Source of the DNA: Pseudomonadales bacterium
Lineage (GTDB): Bacteria > Pseudomonadota > Gammaproteobacteria > Pseudomonadales > Azotimanducaceae
NCBI GenBank assembly: GCA_016779565.1
Contig: JADHNJ010000018.1
Location: 1-44,455 of the forward strand
Length of the DNA stretch: 44,455 nt
Reading direction: 5' to 3'
Below are positions 1-8,523 of the stretch, in pieces. The notes below the pieces were generated by a model. That model did not search any database. It saw only the letters and a list, made by a program, of their open reading frames with translations, and had not been told where the DNA came from. Position numbers and translations under genes: made by a program. How positions within the stretch are numbered: the first letter of the stretch is position 1; each line of letters begins with the position of its first letter.

Positions 1-356
1 GCAGCCTGTAAAAATTCTGGTCGAGTCAGATGGTTCTCCATGAGTGCGGCATCATAGAAATTATCAAACAAGACCTGCCCTATAGGGTCAATCACCGTGA
101 TTCTAACTTCCGCACTGGCAAATTCAGGAGGCGTCGGCCTAATCGTTTTTTGAGATAATACGTCGAAGGCAAAATACTCGGCCAAAGGCAACTGGGCCAG
201 AAGCTTTTCCATCGCCGTCTCTTTAGTGGCCTCATCCAATTCGCGCACGGAGTAGACATAAAAACTCACTGCCGAGACCAAAATCAGCAGCATTGAAGTA
301 AACCAAATTCGATAGAACAATCGATTCTTAAAAGAAAAATCTAACCTCGATTTCAT
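1..356 (-). CDS. phoR: PhoR-like phosphate sensor histidine kinase, N-terminal part (runs off window)
   Basis: An open frame begins with ATG at 356 and runs off the left edge, giving about 118 residues. It starts with a short basic segment (MKSRLDFSFKNR), then one hydrophobic segment at about residues 15-33, then an extracytoplasmic stretch ending in MENHLTRPEFLQAA. The MENHLxRPE motif is typical of the sensor domain of PhoR/WalK-type kinases. The gene lies 62 bases downstream of phoB on the same strand, the normal phoB-phoR order. The kinase domains are outside the window, so catalytic residues cannot be checked. The assignment as PhoR rests on the motif plus the neighbour. Confidence 0.85.
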   Translation of the reverse strand, partial: MKSRLDFSFKNRLFYRIWFTSMLLILVSAVSFYVYSVRELDEATKETAMEKLLAQLPLAEYFAFDVLSQKTIRPTPPEFASAEVRITVIDPIGQVLFDNFYDAALMENHLTRPEFLQA

Positions 357-418
357 CCGTTTTAACTCTTCTTTAGCGGCGCTGATCACCAAGTCTGGAA
401 AGGGCAAGGAGAAACGAT

Positions 419-1105
419 TTACTCAACAAAACGATAGCCTAATCCACGCACCGTTTCGATCATACCCGAGTGATTACCGAGTTTTTTTCGCACGGAACGA
501 ATATGTACGTCGATATTTCTATCGACTACCACAACCGCATCACCAACTGCTCTGTTGAGGAGATGCTCGCGGGTTAGCGCTCTCCCCGGGTGTCCTGCTA
601 ATTCTGCCAGTAACTTGAACTCGGTTGCGGTCAACGTCAGAAGCTGACCGCCTAGCTTGGCTTCATATCTTGCAAAATCGATGGAGAGCGGCCCTACTTG
701 GATGTAATCATCGGAGACCTGGCGACTAGTATTCGCGCGCCGCAACAAGGCTTTGACCCGAGCCAACATTTCTCTAGAGCTAAAGGGTTTGGCAAGATAA
801 TCGTCTGCGCCGAGGCTTAGGCCAATGACAATATCCGATTCTTCTTCTTTCGCCGATAAGATCATGAGCGGTATCGACCGGGTTTTCGGGTCCGCTCTTA
901 GCTGCTGGCAAATTGAGAGGCCATCGATCCCTGGTAGCATCAAATCTAGAATAACCAATCCGGGTCGCTTGCTTTGGATTAAAGCCAAACCCTCATCACC
1001 ATCGCCTGCCAACAAGACCTCGTAGCCTTCTCGTCGTAGGTTATAGGCAACCACGTCCTGAATTGCTTGTTCGTCTTCAACGACTACGATTAACGGTTTG
1101 TTCAT
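419..1105 (-). CDS. phoB: Phosphate regulon response regulator PhoB (OmpR family)
   Basis: This 228-residue protein is a DNA-binding response regulator that activates phosphate-starvation genes when phosphorylated by PhoR. The receiver domain (about 1-120) has the acidic pair E10/D11, the phosphoacceptor D54 in VILDLMLPG and the conserved lysine in LAKPF. The winged-helix domain (about 130-228) ends in ETVRGLGYRF, the OmpR/PhoB signature. Length and start (MNKPLIVVVEDE) fit the family. It starts only 33 bases after the fabB stop, so it may be partly read from the fabA-fabB promoter. I see no clear Pho box in that short gap, so either autoregulation acts further upstream or the site is too diverged to recognise. 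Confidence 0.95.
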   Translation of the reverse strand: MNKPLIVVVEDEQAIQDVVAYNLRREGYEVLLAGDGDEGLALIQSKRPGLVILDLMLPGIDGLSICQQLRADPKTRSIPLMILSAKEEESDIVIGLSLGADDYLAKPFSSREMLARVKALLRRANTSRQVSDDYIQVGPLSIDFARYEAKLGGQLLTLTATEFKLLAELAGHPGRALTREHLLNRAVGDAVVVVDRNIDVHIRSVRKKLGNHSGMIETVRGLGYRFVE

Positions 1106-1138
1106 CGAGAGGCCTAACTTATCGAAGATCGCAACAAC

Positions 1139-2350
1139 CTAACTCAACCGCTGGAAAACTAGGCTGGCATTGGTGCCGCCGAAACCAAAGCTGTTAGACA
1201 TGACCGTAGTCAGACCCGCGTTATCCAACCGCTGTGTAACCACGGGTAGGTCACCCAATTCGGGGTCCAGGGTGTCAATGTTCGCTGACGCGCAAATGAA
1301 GTCGTGCTCAAGCATAAGTAATGAGTATATCGCCTCATGCACGCCGGCAGCCCCCAACGAATGACCACTTAGCGATTTGGTTGAACTGATTTTTGGAATA
1401 TTGTCACCAAACAACCTGCGGATGGCCGCCACCTCTGACGGGTCTCCGGCAGGGGTACTGGTGCCATGGGCATTGATGTAGTCGATTTTCTCAATGTGCT
1501 CTGCGGCCATTCGCATCGCCCGTTCACCGCCTTCGCCACTGGGTGCGACCATATCAAAGCCATCTGAGGTCGCAGCGTAGCCTACGATTTCAGCATAAAT
1601 TCTAGCGCCACGCGCTTTCGCGTGTTCCAGCTCTTCAACCACCAAAAAGCCTGCGCCGCCGGCAATCACGAAACCATCTCGATCAGCATCGAAAGCGCGG
1701 GAAGCGGCACTAGGTTCATCGTTGCGCTTGGTGGAGAGTGCACCCATGGCATCGAATAGCGCAGTCATCGACCAATGCTCTTCTTCTCCACCACCAGCGA
1801 AGACAACCGCTTGTTTGCCTAACTGAATCTGCTCTAAGGCGTGTCCAATACAATGCGCACTAGTCGAGCAGGCACTTGTAATCGAGTAATTGATGCCTTT
1901 AATCGCAAAGGCGGTCGCGAGACAAGCAGAGACGGTTGAGCTCATAGTGCGCGTAACTCGATAGGGGCCTACACGTTTGAGCCCCTTATCTCGCAATATA
2001 TCGGCGGATTCAGTGAGGTTCGAGGAACTCGCGCCGCCCGAGCCAGCTACAATACCCGTTCGCTCATGCGATACAACATCGGGAGATAGTCCCGAATCTG
2101 TAATAGCCTCTTTGAGCGCAATATAGGAAAAAGCCGCTGCATCGCCCATGAATCGTCGAAGTTTTCGGTCGATTAAGGACTCTATATCGATCTCTATGCT
2201 GCCTGCGATATGCGAGCGAAGTCCCATTGCTTCATAGCTTGGCTGAAACTTAATGCCAGACCGGGTTGCTTTGAGGGATTCTAAAGTTTCGGCAACCGTA
2301 TTGCCTAGAGGAGATACGACGCCCATCCCCGTGATAACGGCTCTTTTCAT
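1139..2350 (-). CDS. fabB: Beta-ketoacyl-ACP synthase I (FabB)
   Basis: This is a 403-residue condensing enzyme that elongates unsaturated and saturated acyl-ACPs with malonyl-ACP in type II fatty acid synthesis. The thiolase-fold Cys-His-His triad is visible: C161 in [11 protein letters not shown]295 in [12 protein letters not shown] and H330 in SGHSLGAAG. It starts [16 protein letters not shown], as usual for FabB, with TAAGGA upstream. It follows fabA by 65 bases on the same strand, the standard fabA-fabB operon of gammaproteobacteria that make unsaturated fatty acids anaerobically. A second condensing enzyme, FabF, is encoded at 17976-19217. The fabA neighbour and the length favour FabB over FabF. 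Confidence 0.95.
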   Translation of the reverse strand: MKRAVITGMGVVSPLGNTVAETLESLKATRSGIKFQPSYEAMGLRSHIAGSIEIDIESLIDRKLRRFMGDAAAFSYIALKEAITDSGLSPDVVSHERTGIVAGSGGASSSNLTESADILRDKGLKRVGPYRVTRTMSSTVSACLATAFAIKGINYSITSACSTSAHCIGHALEQIQLGKQAVVFAGGGEEEHWSMTALFDAMGALSTKRNDEPSAASRAFDADRDGFVIAGGAGFLVVEELEHAKARGARIYAEIVGYAATSDGFDMVAPSGEGGERAMRMAAEHIEKIDYINAHGTSTPAGDPSEVAAIRRLFGDNIPKISSTKSLSGHSLGAAGVHEAIYSLLMLEHDFICASANIDTLDPELGDLPVVTQRLDNAGLTTVMSNSFGFGGTNASLVFQRLS

Positions 2351-2415
2351 AACTTCAGTGTCCTTAGAATCTTATGATTCACTTTGACCTATGGGGTTCG
2401 AGGTGCCTGCTTACC

Positions 2416-2943
2416 CTAATTAAAATCGTCCAGTGATGTGAACAATCCAACTTTGATGCTGTCGGCGGTATAGATTTGTTTATCGTCAACAAAAACTAAA
2501 CAATCGGCAATACCAAGCACGGTCGCGCCTTCTCTAATCCGCGTGACATCAATTTCATAGCGAACAAGCTTGTTGGAGGGCAAGATTTGTCCTCGAAAAC
2601 CAACTTTACCGCAGCCTAGAGCGCGGCCTAAACCGAGATTGCCCTTCCAAGCTAAAAAAAACCCGAGTAGCTGCCAAAGCGCGTCCAATCCAAGACATCC
2701 CGGCATCACTGGATCATCGACAAAATGGCAATCAAAAAACCATAGGTCTGGATGAATATCTAACTCAGCCCGAATTTGCCCTTTATCATTCTTGCCACCA
2801 TCTGCGCTGATATCGGTAATCCTATCTACCATGAGCATCTTATCGACCGGAAGGTGCGCACCGCCAGGTCCGAAAAGCTTTCCAAAGCCACAATCGATTA
2901 GTGCTGGTTTATCGAATGCGTGGATATGACTGATGTTTTGCAT
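2416..2943 (-). CDS. fabA: 3-hydroxydecanoyl-ACP dehydratase/isomerase (FabA)
   Basis: FabA (175 residues) dehydrates 3-hydroxydecanoyl-ACP and isomerises trans-2 to cis-3-decenoyl-ACP, the branch point to unsaturated fatty acids. The hotdog fold carries H73 in CHFVDDPVMPG and D87 in LGLDALWQLLGF, matching the catalytic His/Asp pair of E. coli FabA (H70, D84). The C-terminus IYTADSIKVGLF is also typical. It is the first gene of the fabA-fabB(-phoB) run and is divergent from lpxA, with a 232-base shared control region. I could not recognise a FabR/DesT-type palindrome with confidence, so regulation is left open. Confidence 0.96.
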   Translation of the reverse strand: MQNISHIHAFDKPALIDCGFGKLFGPGGAHLPVDKMLMVDRITDISADGGKNDKGQIRAELDIHPDLWFFDCHFVDDPVMPGCLGLDALWQLLGFFLAWKGNLGLGRALGCGKVGFRGQILPSNKLVRYEIDVTRIREGATVLGIADCLVFVDDKQIYTADSIKVGLFTSLDDFN

Positions 2944-3015
2944 AAAAGGTCTCGAACTCTGCTCAAGTGCATGGTTGATTCGCGGAGTATAGCATTCGCT
3001 TATTGGAATAAAACT

Positions 3016-3043
3016 TTGACATCCATGAGATAATCTGGATATT
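3016..3043 (+). promoter_or_regulatory. Candidate sigma70 promoter for lpxA
   Basis: A perfect -35 hexamer TTGACA (3016-3021) is followed after 16 bases by GATATT (3038-3043), a fair -10. It points toward lpxA, about 130 bases before its ATG. The region is the divergent spacer between fabA and lpxA, so the site could also affect fabA. This is a motif reading only. Confidence 0.35.
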
Positions 3044-3175
3044 TGTCGGCAGGGAGCATGGGACTATCGGCGTATTCCTGACAGTGTTTTGAATCTGCGA
3101 CCGAAACTACGACCTGACCTAACGCGCGTTCACGCGAAACGCTAACCTAGGTTCTTAAGCATTGCAGGAGCTTTC

Positions 3176-3985
3176 ATGAATCATATCAGTCAACTAGCGG
3201 TGGTTCATCCCGACGCTACAATTGGCGACGACGTCACTGTTGGTCCTTTTTGCACGATCGGCGCGCACGTTGTAATTGGCGATCGCACGCACTTAAAAAG
3301 CCATGTTGTGGTTGACGGGTATACCACCCTCGGCAGTGACTGTACCATTTACCCCTTCACGACCCTTGGCATTGCCTCTCAAGACTTGAAGCATGACCCA
3401 AGTAGCAGAACTTTCACTCAAATCGGTGATCGATGCATCATCCGAGAGTTCGTATCTGTGCACAGTGGCACTGAGCCAGAAAGTATTACCTCCATTGGTG
3501 ACGACTGCGCGCTCTTGGCTCACGCCCACGTCGCGCACAATTGCACCGTCGGCAACCATGTCGTGATGAGCCACAGCGCAACACTAGGCGGTCATGTAGA
3601 TGTGGGAGATTACGCCAATATTGGGGGGCTTGCGGCGGTTCACCAATTTTGTCGTATCGGTCAGGTATCAATGGTCGCCGGTATGGCGCGCGTTGTCCAG
3701 GACGTACTCCCCTTCACCATCGCTGAGGGCTTCCCTGCCCATATGAGAGTAGTGAACAAAGTTGGCTTGGAGCGAGCAGGGTTCACGGGAGATGAAATCA
3801 AAGAAATTCGTAGAGTTTTCAGAACATTGTTTACCCGAGAACTTCGGTTAGAGGACGCCCTCAAAACAGTTGCCGCGGAACCAGACAACTCACCCAATGT
3901 GCAAGTTATGCTTGATGCCATAACGCTATCCCAGCGAGGGTTGGCGAGACCGGAAAGCGCGACTTATGAAATGAACGTCAGTTAA
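3176..3985 (+). CDS. lpxA: UDP-N-acetylglucosamine O-acyltransferase (LpxA)
   Basis: LpxA (269 residues) transfers a 3-hydroxyacyl chain from ACP to UDP-GlcNAc, the first step of lipid A synthesis in the cytoplasm. The left-handed beta-helix hexapeptide repeats fill residues about 8-185. The catalytic His lies in HVAHNCTVG (H121, matching E. coli H125), and the conserved GGLAAVHQFC block is present. At the position of the E. coli acyl-length ruler G173 this protein also has Gly (about G169, in MVAGMARV), which by analogy suggests a long hydroxyacyl chain. An AGGAG ribosome site at 3166-3170 supports the start. It is odd that lpxD, fabZ and lpxB are not adjacent; the gene stands alone, 9 bases before a HAD hydrolase. 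Confidence 0.92.
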   Translation: MNHISQLAVVHPDATIGDDVTVGPFCTIGAHVVIGDRTHLKSHVVVDGYTTLGSDCTIYPFTTLGIASQDLKHDPSSRTFTQIGDRCIIREFVSVHSGTEPESITSIGDDCALLAHAHVAHNCTVGNHVVMSHSATLGGHVDVGDYANIGGLAAVHQFCRIGQVSMVAGMARVVQDVLPFTIAEGFPAHMRVVNKVGLERAGFTGDEIKEIRRVFRTLFTRELRLEDALKTVAAEPDNSPNVQVMLDAITLSQRGLARPESATYEMNVS

Positions 3986-3994
3986 GGGTCACAT

Positions 3995-4639
3995 ATGTTG
4001 AAAGTGGTTTTATGGGATTTTGGCGGTGTATTAACAACAAGCCCTTTTGAAGCGTTCACTCGCTTTGAACAAGATAACGATCTGCCGACAGACTTTATTC
4101 GTTCCATTAATGCAACAAATCCAGATGACAATGCTTGGGCACAATTTGAAAGCAATGCTATTGATGCGGATGCCTTTGACGAGGCCTTTGCAATCGAATC
4201 AAAGGCCAAAGGTTTTGAGGTGCGAGGCAAAGCCGTGCTGGCGCTGTTATCTGGTGATATTCGACCCAATATGGTTTCGGCCTTAAAACAGATCAAAACC
4301 ATGTATCGTGTCGGATGCATTACGAATAATGTTAAATCTGGTCAGGGCGCAGGCATGGCTCGATCGAGCCAGAAGGCAGCCGCGATCGCTGAAGTGATGG
4401 CTTTATTCGATGTTGTTATTGAATCGAGTTTGGTTGGCATCCGGAAGCCCAATCCCAAGATTTATCAAATGGCTTGCGAAGCGATGGACGTTACGCCTGA
4501 AGATGCGCTTTTTATAGATGATCTTGGCATTAATCTCAAACCGGCTAAGGCCCTTGGAATGCAGACCATCAAGGTGTTGAACGAAAATCAGGCGCTCGCC
4601 GACCTTGAGTTAGCCCTTGGGATGACATTTGACCTTTAA
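3995..4639 (+). CDS. HAD-IA family hydrolase, phosphatase-like
   Basis: This is a 214-residue haloacid-dehalogenase-superfamily protein. Motif I is VVLWDFGGVL with the nucleophile D8; the usual second Asp is Gly here, as in several HAD-IA members related to the N-terminal domains of epoxide hydrolase and ACAD10. Motif II is CITNN, motif III the lysine in GIRKPNPKIY, and motif IV the acidic pair in LFIDDLG. It is probably a small-molecule phosphatase; the substrate cannot be told. It begins 9 bases after lpxA and is likely co-transcribed. Its stop overlaps that of the convergent galactokinase by 4 bases, leaving no room for a terminator between them. Confidence 0.8.
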   Translation: MLKVVLWDFGGVLTTSPFEAFTRFEQDNDLPTDFIRSINATNPDDNAWAQFESNAIDADAFDEAFAIESKAKGFEVRGKAVLALLSGDIRPNMVSALKQIKTMYRVGCITNNVKSGQGAGMARSSQKAAAIAEVMALFDVVIESSLVGIRKPNPKIYQMACEAMDVTPEDALFIDDLGINLKPAKALGMQTIKVLNENQALADLELALGMTFDL

Positions 4640-5802
4640 AGCTCAATGATTTGAGTGCCTGTTGCTGGCTCGCATGTGATGAGCCTTGGTTCGAGTCCAG
4701 TCTCCGCCATATAGCGGTTCTTAACCAATGACGCATGGGATCTGGCATCTCGGGTTCTGATTAAGCTAATCGCGCAGCCTCCAAATCCTGCTCCGGTCAT
4801 CCTTGCGCCTAGAGACAAACCAGACGACTTACTTAGACTACAAATGAGATCCAATTCAGGACAGCTAACCTCGTAGTCTCGCTGAAGAGATCTGTGACTA
4901 TCTTGCATGAGTTGACCAAATTGCTCTAAATCGTCGGCGTTAATCGCGTCAGCCGCCTGTTTTACGCGACGCTGTTCGCTAAAAATATGGCGCGCACGCC
5001 GGTTCAATGAGGGGTCGGTTAGTTTATCAAGGCAGTTAACCATTTCTGCCTCCGGACACAACGCGAGTCCTCCTGCAGGAATCTTCTCACCTAATATCGA
5101 TTTGATCTGCTGAATTTCATCAACCCGTTGCGCATAACCTGAACTGGCTAAGGTTCGAGGCACTCGAGTGTCCATTACGACAAAACAGTAGTCCGGAGGC
5201 AGGGCCTTTAATTGTTCGAACTTCAGGGTCTGACAAGCAAGCACAATCGCACCGCCAATAAGCACACTGACCGGATCCATGATCCCTGAGGGCACACCCA
5301 CGAATTGATTCTCTGCTTGCTGACAAAGTAGCGCCAAACTCAGGCGCTCGCCTCTTGCGCCAAGGGCAAGCACTTCCCCGGTTAATGCTTGATGGTTAAT
5401 GAGACTCATCATTGCTAATAGGGACGCCGAACTCGACAAACCGCCGGCATCGATGTCCGACCTTATATAAAGGTCAAAACCCTTAGCCAATTGACGATGA
5501 ACTCCGAGTCGCAGAATGCCTTGGGGGTAGTCTCGCCATTGACCGCAGGGTTTTTGGGCAACGTCCAGCGGGTTAATTGCCACCTGTTGCCCGAATTGTT
5601 CGCTGTAGACGTTGATCTGTGAACTCTGGTTGAACCGATACCAACCATGAATCGACTGATTGATGGCCATTGGCATGACTAACCCACCACAATAATCGAT
5701 GTGCTCACCGATTAGGTTGATCCTTCCCGGTGAGCGGATGTAATGCGTTGGCGATCCGTCAAAGCGTTGATTGAACTCCTTCAAAATAGAATTAGGAACC
5801 AT
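4636..5802 (-). CDS. galK: Galactokinase (GHMP kinase family)
   Basis: This 388-residue GHMP kinase phosphorylates galactose at C1 with ATP (Leloir pathway). The galactokinase signature GRINLIGEHIDYCGG lies near residues 25-40, the ATP-binding GHMP motif is GGLSSSASLLAM, the catalytic Asp is in SGIMDPVSVLIGG, and the C-terminal GHMP motif is MTGAGFGGCAISLI. Length is close to E. coli GalK (382). No galT, galE or sugar transporter is adjacent, which is unusual. A related sugar kinase activity (for example on N-acetylgalactosamine) cannot be excluded. It is convergent with, and overlaps, the HAD gene. Confidence 0.88.
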   Translation of the reverse strand: MVPNSILKEFNQRFDGSPTHYIRSPGRINLIGEHIDYCGGLVMPMAINQSIHGWYRFNQSSQINVYSEQFGQQVAINPLDVAQKPCGQWRDYPQGILRLGVHRQLAKGFDLYIRSDIDAGGLSSSASLLAMMSLINHQALTGEVLALGARGERLSLALLCQQAENQFVGVPSGIMDPVSVLIGGAIVLACQTLKFEQLKALPPDYCFVVMDTRVPRTLASSGYAQRVDEIQQIKSILGEKIPAGGLALCPEAEMVNCLDKLTDPSLNRRARHIFSEQRRVKQAADAINADDLEQFGQLMQDSHRSLQRDYEVSCPELDLICSLSKSSGLSLGARMTGAGFGGCAISLIRTRDARSHASLVKNRYMAETGLEPRLITCEPATGTQIIEL

Positions 5803-6021
5803 TGGTGTAGTCCGTCTTTACGCCCGAGACTAGATGAAAACAGAAAATGAGACTAAATCTGTGCCCGGATCACGCATTGCCTGCCCCCTTTTTCGTGAGT
5901 TTTGAAGATCTCGATTGGCCAATGGAACCTATGATTTGGGTGAAAGTAACATTCCCCATTTAAGACCGCAGCCACATGGCTAAAGCCCATTTGATTTACG
6001 TGAATACTTAGTCGGCCGCCT

Positions 6022-6264
6022 CTAGCCTGCTGCAATTTTCTGGATGAAATGCAGCTCGCTATGGGGTTCAAAGGTCGCGAGAAAGGGTTGGTCAACAATC
6101 TCTCCATCGATCACAAAGGCCAACTCCGTCAGAGCTTCTGAAGGCAAGCAAGGCAATAAGACCGTGAGCTCTTGTAGTAGATCACGATAGCTCAAAGCCG
6201 TGACCTCAATGCAGTTGCGCCCGGCCAAAGTCTCCAGATTGCCTGACAATCTCAAGGTTGCCAT
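6022..6264 (-). CDS. MoaD/ThiS-like ubiquitin-fold small protein
   Basis: An 80-residue protein lies 6 bases after the molybdenum hydroxylase large subunit. Its pattern (ATLRLSGNLETLAG at the start, LPSEALTELAFVIDGEIVDQPFLATFEPHSELHFI later) fits the beta-grasp fold of MoaD and ThiS sulfur carriers. These normally end in Gly-Gly, which is adenylated and thiocarboxylated. This one ends KIAAG followed by TAG, so it lacks the diglycine as translated. It may assist molybdenum cofactor sulfuration for its partner enzyme, may be a non-sulfur variant, or may need a frameshift or processing. Fold assignment is by pattern only. Confidence 0.6.
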   Translation of the reverse strand: MATLRLSGNLETLAGRNCIEVTALSYRDLLQELTVLLPCLPSEALTELAFVIDGEIVDQPFLATFEPHSELHFIQKIAAG

Positions 6265-6270
6265 CTTGAC

Positions 6271-8523
6271 CTAGCTTTTGCTAAGCAACAGCTCAAGAAC
6301 TTTTGGCGGCGAACAAGGCAGGGAAGTAACCGGCATACCAATGGCCTCCGCGACCGCCGTTCCCACCGCTGCTAGTGGCGGCACAATGCCCGTTTCACCA
6401 ACCCCCCGCACACCGAACGGATGGAAGCTGTTAGGAACTTCAACAATTATCGTTTCAATAGGAGGTAGGTCCGAAGCGAGCGGTATTCGGTAATCCAAGA
6501 AGCCTGCGTTTTCCATGACCCCCTCGGCACTGTAGACATACTCTTCATTTAATGCCCAACCAATACCTTGGACCGCTCCACCTTGGAACTGCCCTTCGAC
6601 ATAACTTGGATGTATCGCCTTACCAGCATCTTGAATCGCAGTATAGCGAACCACATCTGTCTTGCCTGTGTCGGGATCAACCTTCACGTCACAGATATGA
6701 ACCGCAAAGCTGGGTCCTGCGCCCCGGGCGTTAATGTTTGCGGTCCCTGATATTTGGCCTCCGGTTTTTTCTGCGTTGGCGCAGATTTCCGCTAAGCTTA
6801 AGCGATCTTCGCCAGCGAGATTTGCAGCGACGCCATCGCTATACTCGACCTGCTCTGCTGTGACATTCCACATAGCCGCTGCTCGGCTTTTAAGTTGATC
6901 AACAACCGATTCTGCTGCTTCAATTACTGCCATGCCGGTTGCAAAAGTGGTACGACTGCCACCTGTTGTCTGGTTATAAGCAACGTGCTCAGTGTCGGCC
7001 ACGATCGGGTTGAGCTTACCCGGCGCAATACCCAACACTTCTGCAGCCATCATCTGCATCGACGCTCTTGAGCCGCCAATATCGGGCGATCCCTCAAGAA
7101 TGGTACCGGTGCCATCTGGGTTCAAGTTGATTATGACGCTCGATTGCCCCCCAATATTGAACCAGAATCCCGCTGCCAAGCCACGACCAACGTGCTCTCC
7201 TAAAGACGACCGATAATGATCACTGTTTTTTGCCGCCTCTAAGCATGCTTCGAGTCCCACAACCTTAAGTTTAGGCCCGTAGATGGTCTGAGTCCCCTCT
7301 TTGGCAGCATTTTTTAAACGAAGATCAATCGGATCCATACCGATTTTTGCTGCAAGCTCGTTGACAGCCATTTCCGCAGCAAACTCTGACTGAGGCGCAC
7401 CAGGCGCGCGATAAGCCGCGACTTTAGGTTTATTGACGACGACATCGAACCCTTCTACATATAAGTTTTCAACGTCATACGGCGTAAAAACCGTCATGCA
7501 GCCTGGCCCCATGGGCGAGCCCGAAAAAGCACCTGCCTCATAATGAAGCGTCGCCTGCATCGCAGTAATCGTACCGTCCATTTTTGCGCCAATTTTGATT
7601 GTACTTTGGCTCGCCGAAGCAGGGCCCGAGGCGCGAAAGACATCCTCTCGTGTCATCGTCATTTTGACGGGCCGCCCCGACTTTTTAGACAGTATCAGCG
7701 CTACCGGCTCGAGATACACCGTAGTCTTACCACCAAAACCGCCGCCTATTTCACTAGCCACAACTTTGAGTTGGCCTAATTCGAGATTTAGCAGCTGCGC
7801 AACCCGGGCGCGAACATCAAAATGTCCTTGGGTTGGGCACCATATCGTAGAGGGGCCGTTATCATCAAACCTGACAACCGTTGCGTGGGGTTCAATATAA
7901 CCTTGATGAACGGTAGGTGTATTATAAGATCGCTCCACGATCACCTCGGCTTCCGCGAAGCCCGCCTCGATATCGCCTTTTTTCAATTCCATTCTTGCTG
8001 CAATATTTGACGGTTCGGTTGCTGGTTCGAGCAAACCTTGAGTCATCATGGTCGGATGGAGTAGCGGTGCATCGTCTGCAATTGCGGCATCGATCGTCAG
8101 CACCGGTGTTAGCGGCTCGTATTCCACGTCTATAAGCGCAAGGGCAGCCGTTGCCGCTGCCTCAGTTCGGGCTGCTACTGCAGCGACGGCCTGACCGTGA
8201 TAAAGCACCTTATTTTTTGCCAAGATATTCTCAGCGGTCTCCATAAGACTGCTTTTAAGCGTGCCCGCAGCCGCTGCCGCATCATTGACCGATGGGAAAT
8301 CCTGGAAAGTCGCAACTGCCAGCACATCGGAACTTGCTTCTGCTCTCGTCGTATCGAGAGACAAAATATTTGCGTGGGCATGGGGTGACCTTAAGATGGC
8401 GCCCCAAATCATTCCAGGCATACTCATGTCGGCGCCATAATTTGCCTTACCGGTTACCTTGTCAAAACCATCTGGACGAATCGTTCGTTGACCAATGTGT
8501 TTAAACGCTCTGGCTTCACTCAT
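6271..8523 (-). CDS. Xanthine dehydrogenase family protein, molybdopterin-binding large subunit
   Basis: This 750-residue protein is the catalytic subunit of a molybdenum hydroxylase of the xanthine dehydrogenase/aldehyde oxidase/CO dehydrogenase family. Visible motifs are GQRTIRPDGFDKVTGKANYGAD near the N-terminus (N-terminal domain), the cofactor-binding SEIGGGFGGKT, and GVRGVGETGIVPP holding the catalytic Glu near the C-terminus. The active-site loop reads AYRAPGAP, unlike the AYRCSFR of true form I CO dehydrogenase or the AYRGAGR of form II, so CO is unlikely as substrate. An upstream ATG at 8628 is in frame, but the ATG at 8523 starts the conserved sequence and overlaps the small subunit by 8 bases, as expected for coupled genes. 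The substrate is unknown. Confidence 0.9.
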   Translation of the reverse strand: MSEARAFKHIGQRTIRPDGFDKVTGKANYGADMSMPGMIWGAILRSPHAHANILSLDTTRAEASSDVLAVATFQDFPSVNDAAAAAGTLKSSLMETAENILAKNKVLYHGQAVAAVAARTEAAATAALALIDVEYEPLTPVLTIDAAIADDAPLLHPTMMTQGLLEPATEPSNIAARMELKKGDIEAGFAEAEVIVERSYNTPTVHQGYIEPHATVVRFDDNGPSTIWCPTQGHFDVRARVAQLLNLELGQLKVVASEIGGGFGGKTTVYLEPVALILSKKSGRPVKMTMTREDVFRASGPASASQSTIKIGAKMDGTITAMQATLHYEAGAFSGSPMGPGCMTVFTPYDVENLYVEGFDVVVNKPKVAAYRAPGAPQSEFAAEMAVNELAAKIGMDPIDLRLKNAAKEGTQTIYGPKLKVVGLEACLEAAKNSDHYRSSLGEHVGRGLAAGFWFNIGGQSSVIINLNPDGTGTILEGSPDIGGSRASMQMMAAEVLGIAPGKLNPIVADTEHVAYNQTTGGSRTTFATGMAVIEAAESVVDQLKSRAAAMWNVTAEQVEYSDGVAANLAGEDRLSLAEICANAEKTGGQISGTANINARGAGPSFAVHICDVKVDPDTGKTDVVRYTAIQDAGKAIHPSYVEGQFQGGAVQGIGWALNEEYVYSAEGVMENAGFLDYRIPLASDLPPIETIIVEVPNSFHPFGVRGVGETGIVPPLAAVGTAVAEAIGMPVTSLPCSPPKVLELLLSKS

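Noticed and set aside
4688-4698. tRNA-like T-loop string GGTTCGAGTCC
   Set aside because: It lies inside galK, and no acceptor, D or anticodon stems can be drawn around it.
5853-6020. Small independent gene between the MoaD-like gene and galK
   Set aside because: The frame is open, but its start would lie inside the MoaD-like gene or lack a ribosome site; kept only as part of the frameshift question.
7543-7900. Plus-strand frames opposite the molybdenum hydroxylase large subunit
   Set aside because: They are antisense shadows of a well-supported gene; no ribosome sites or family features.
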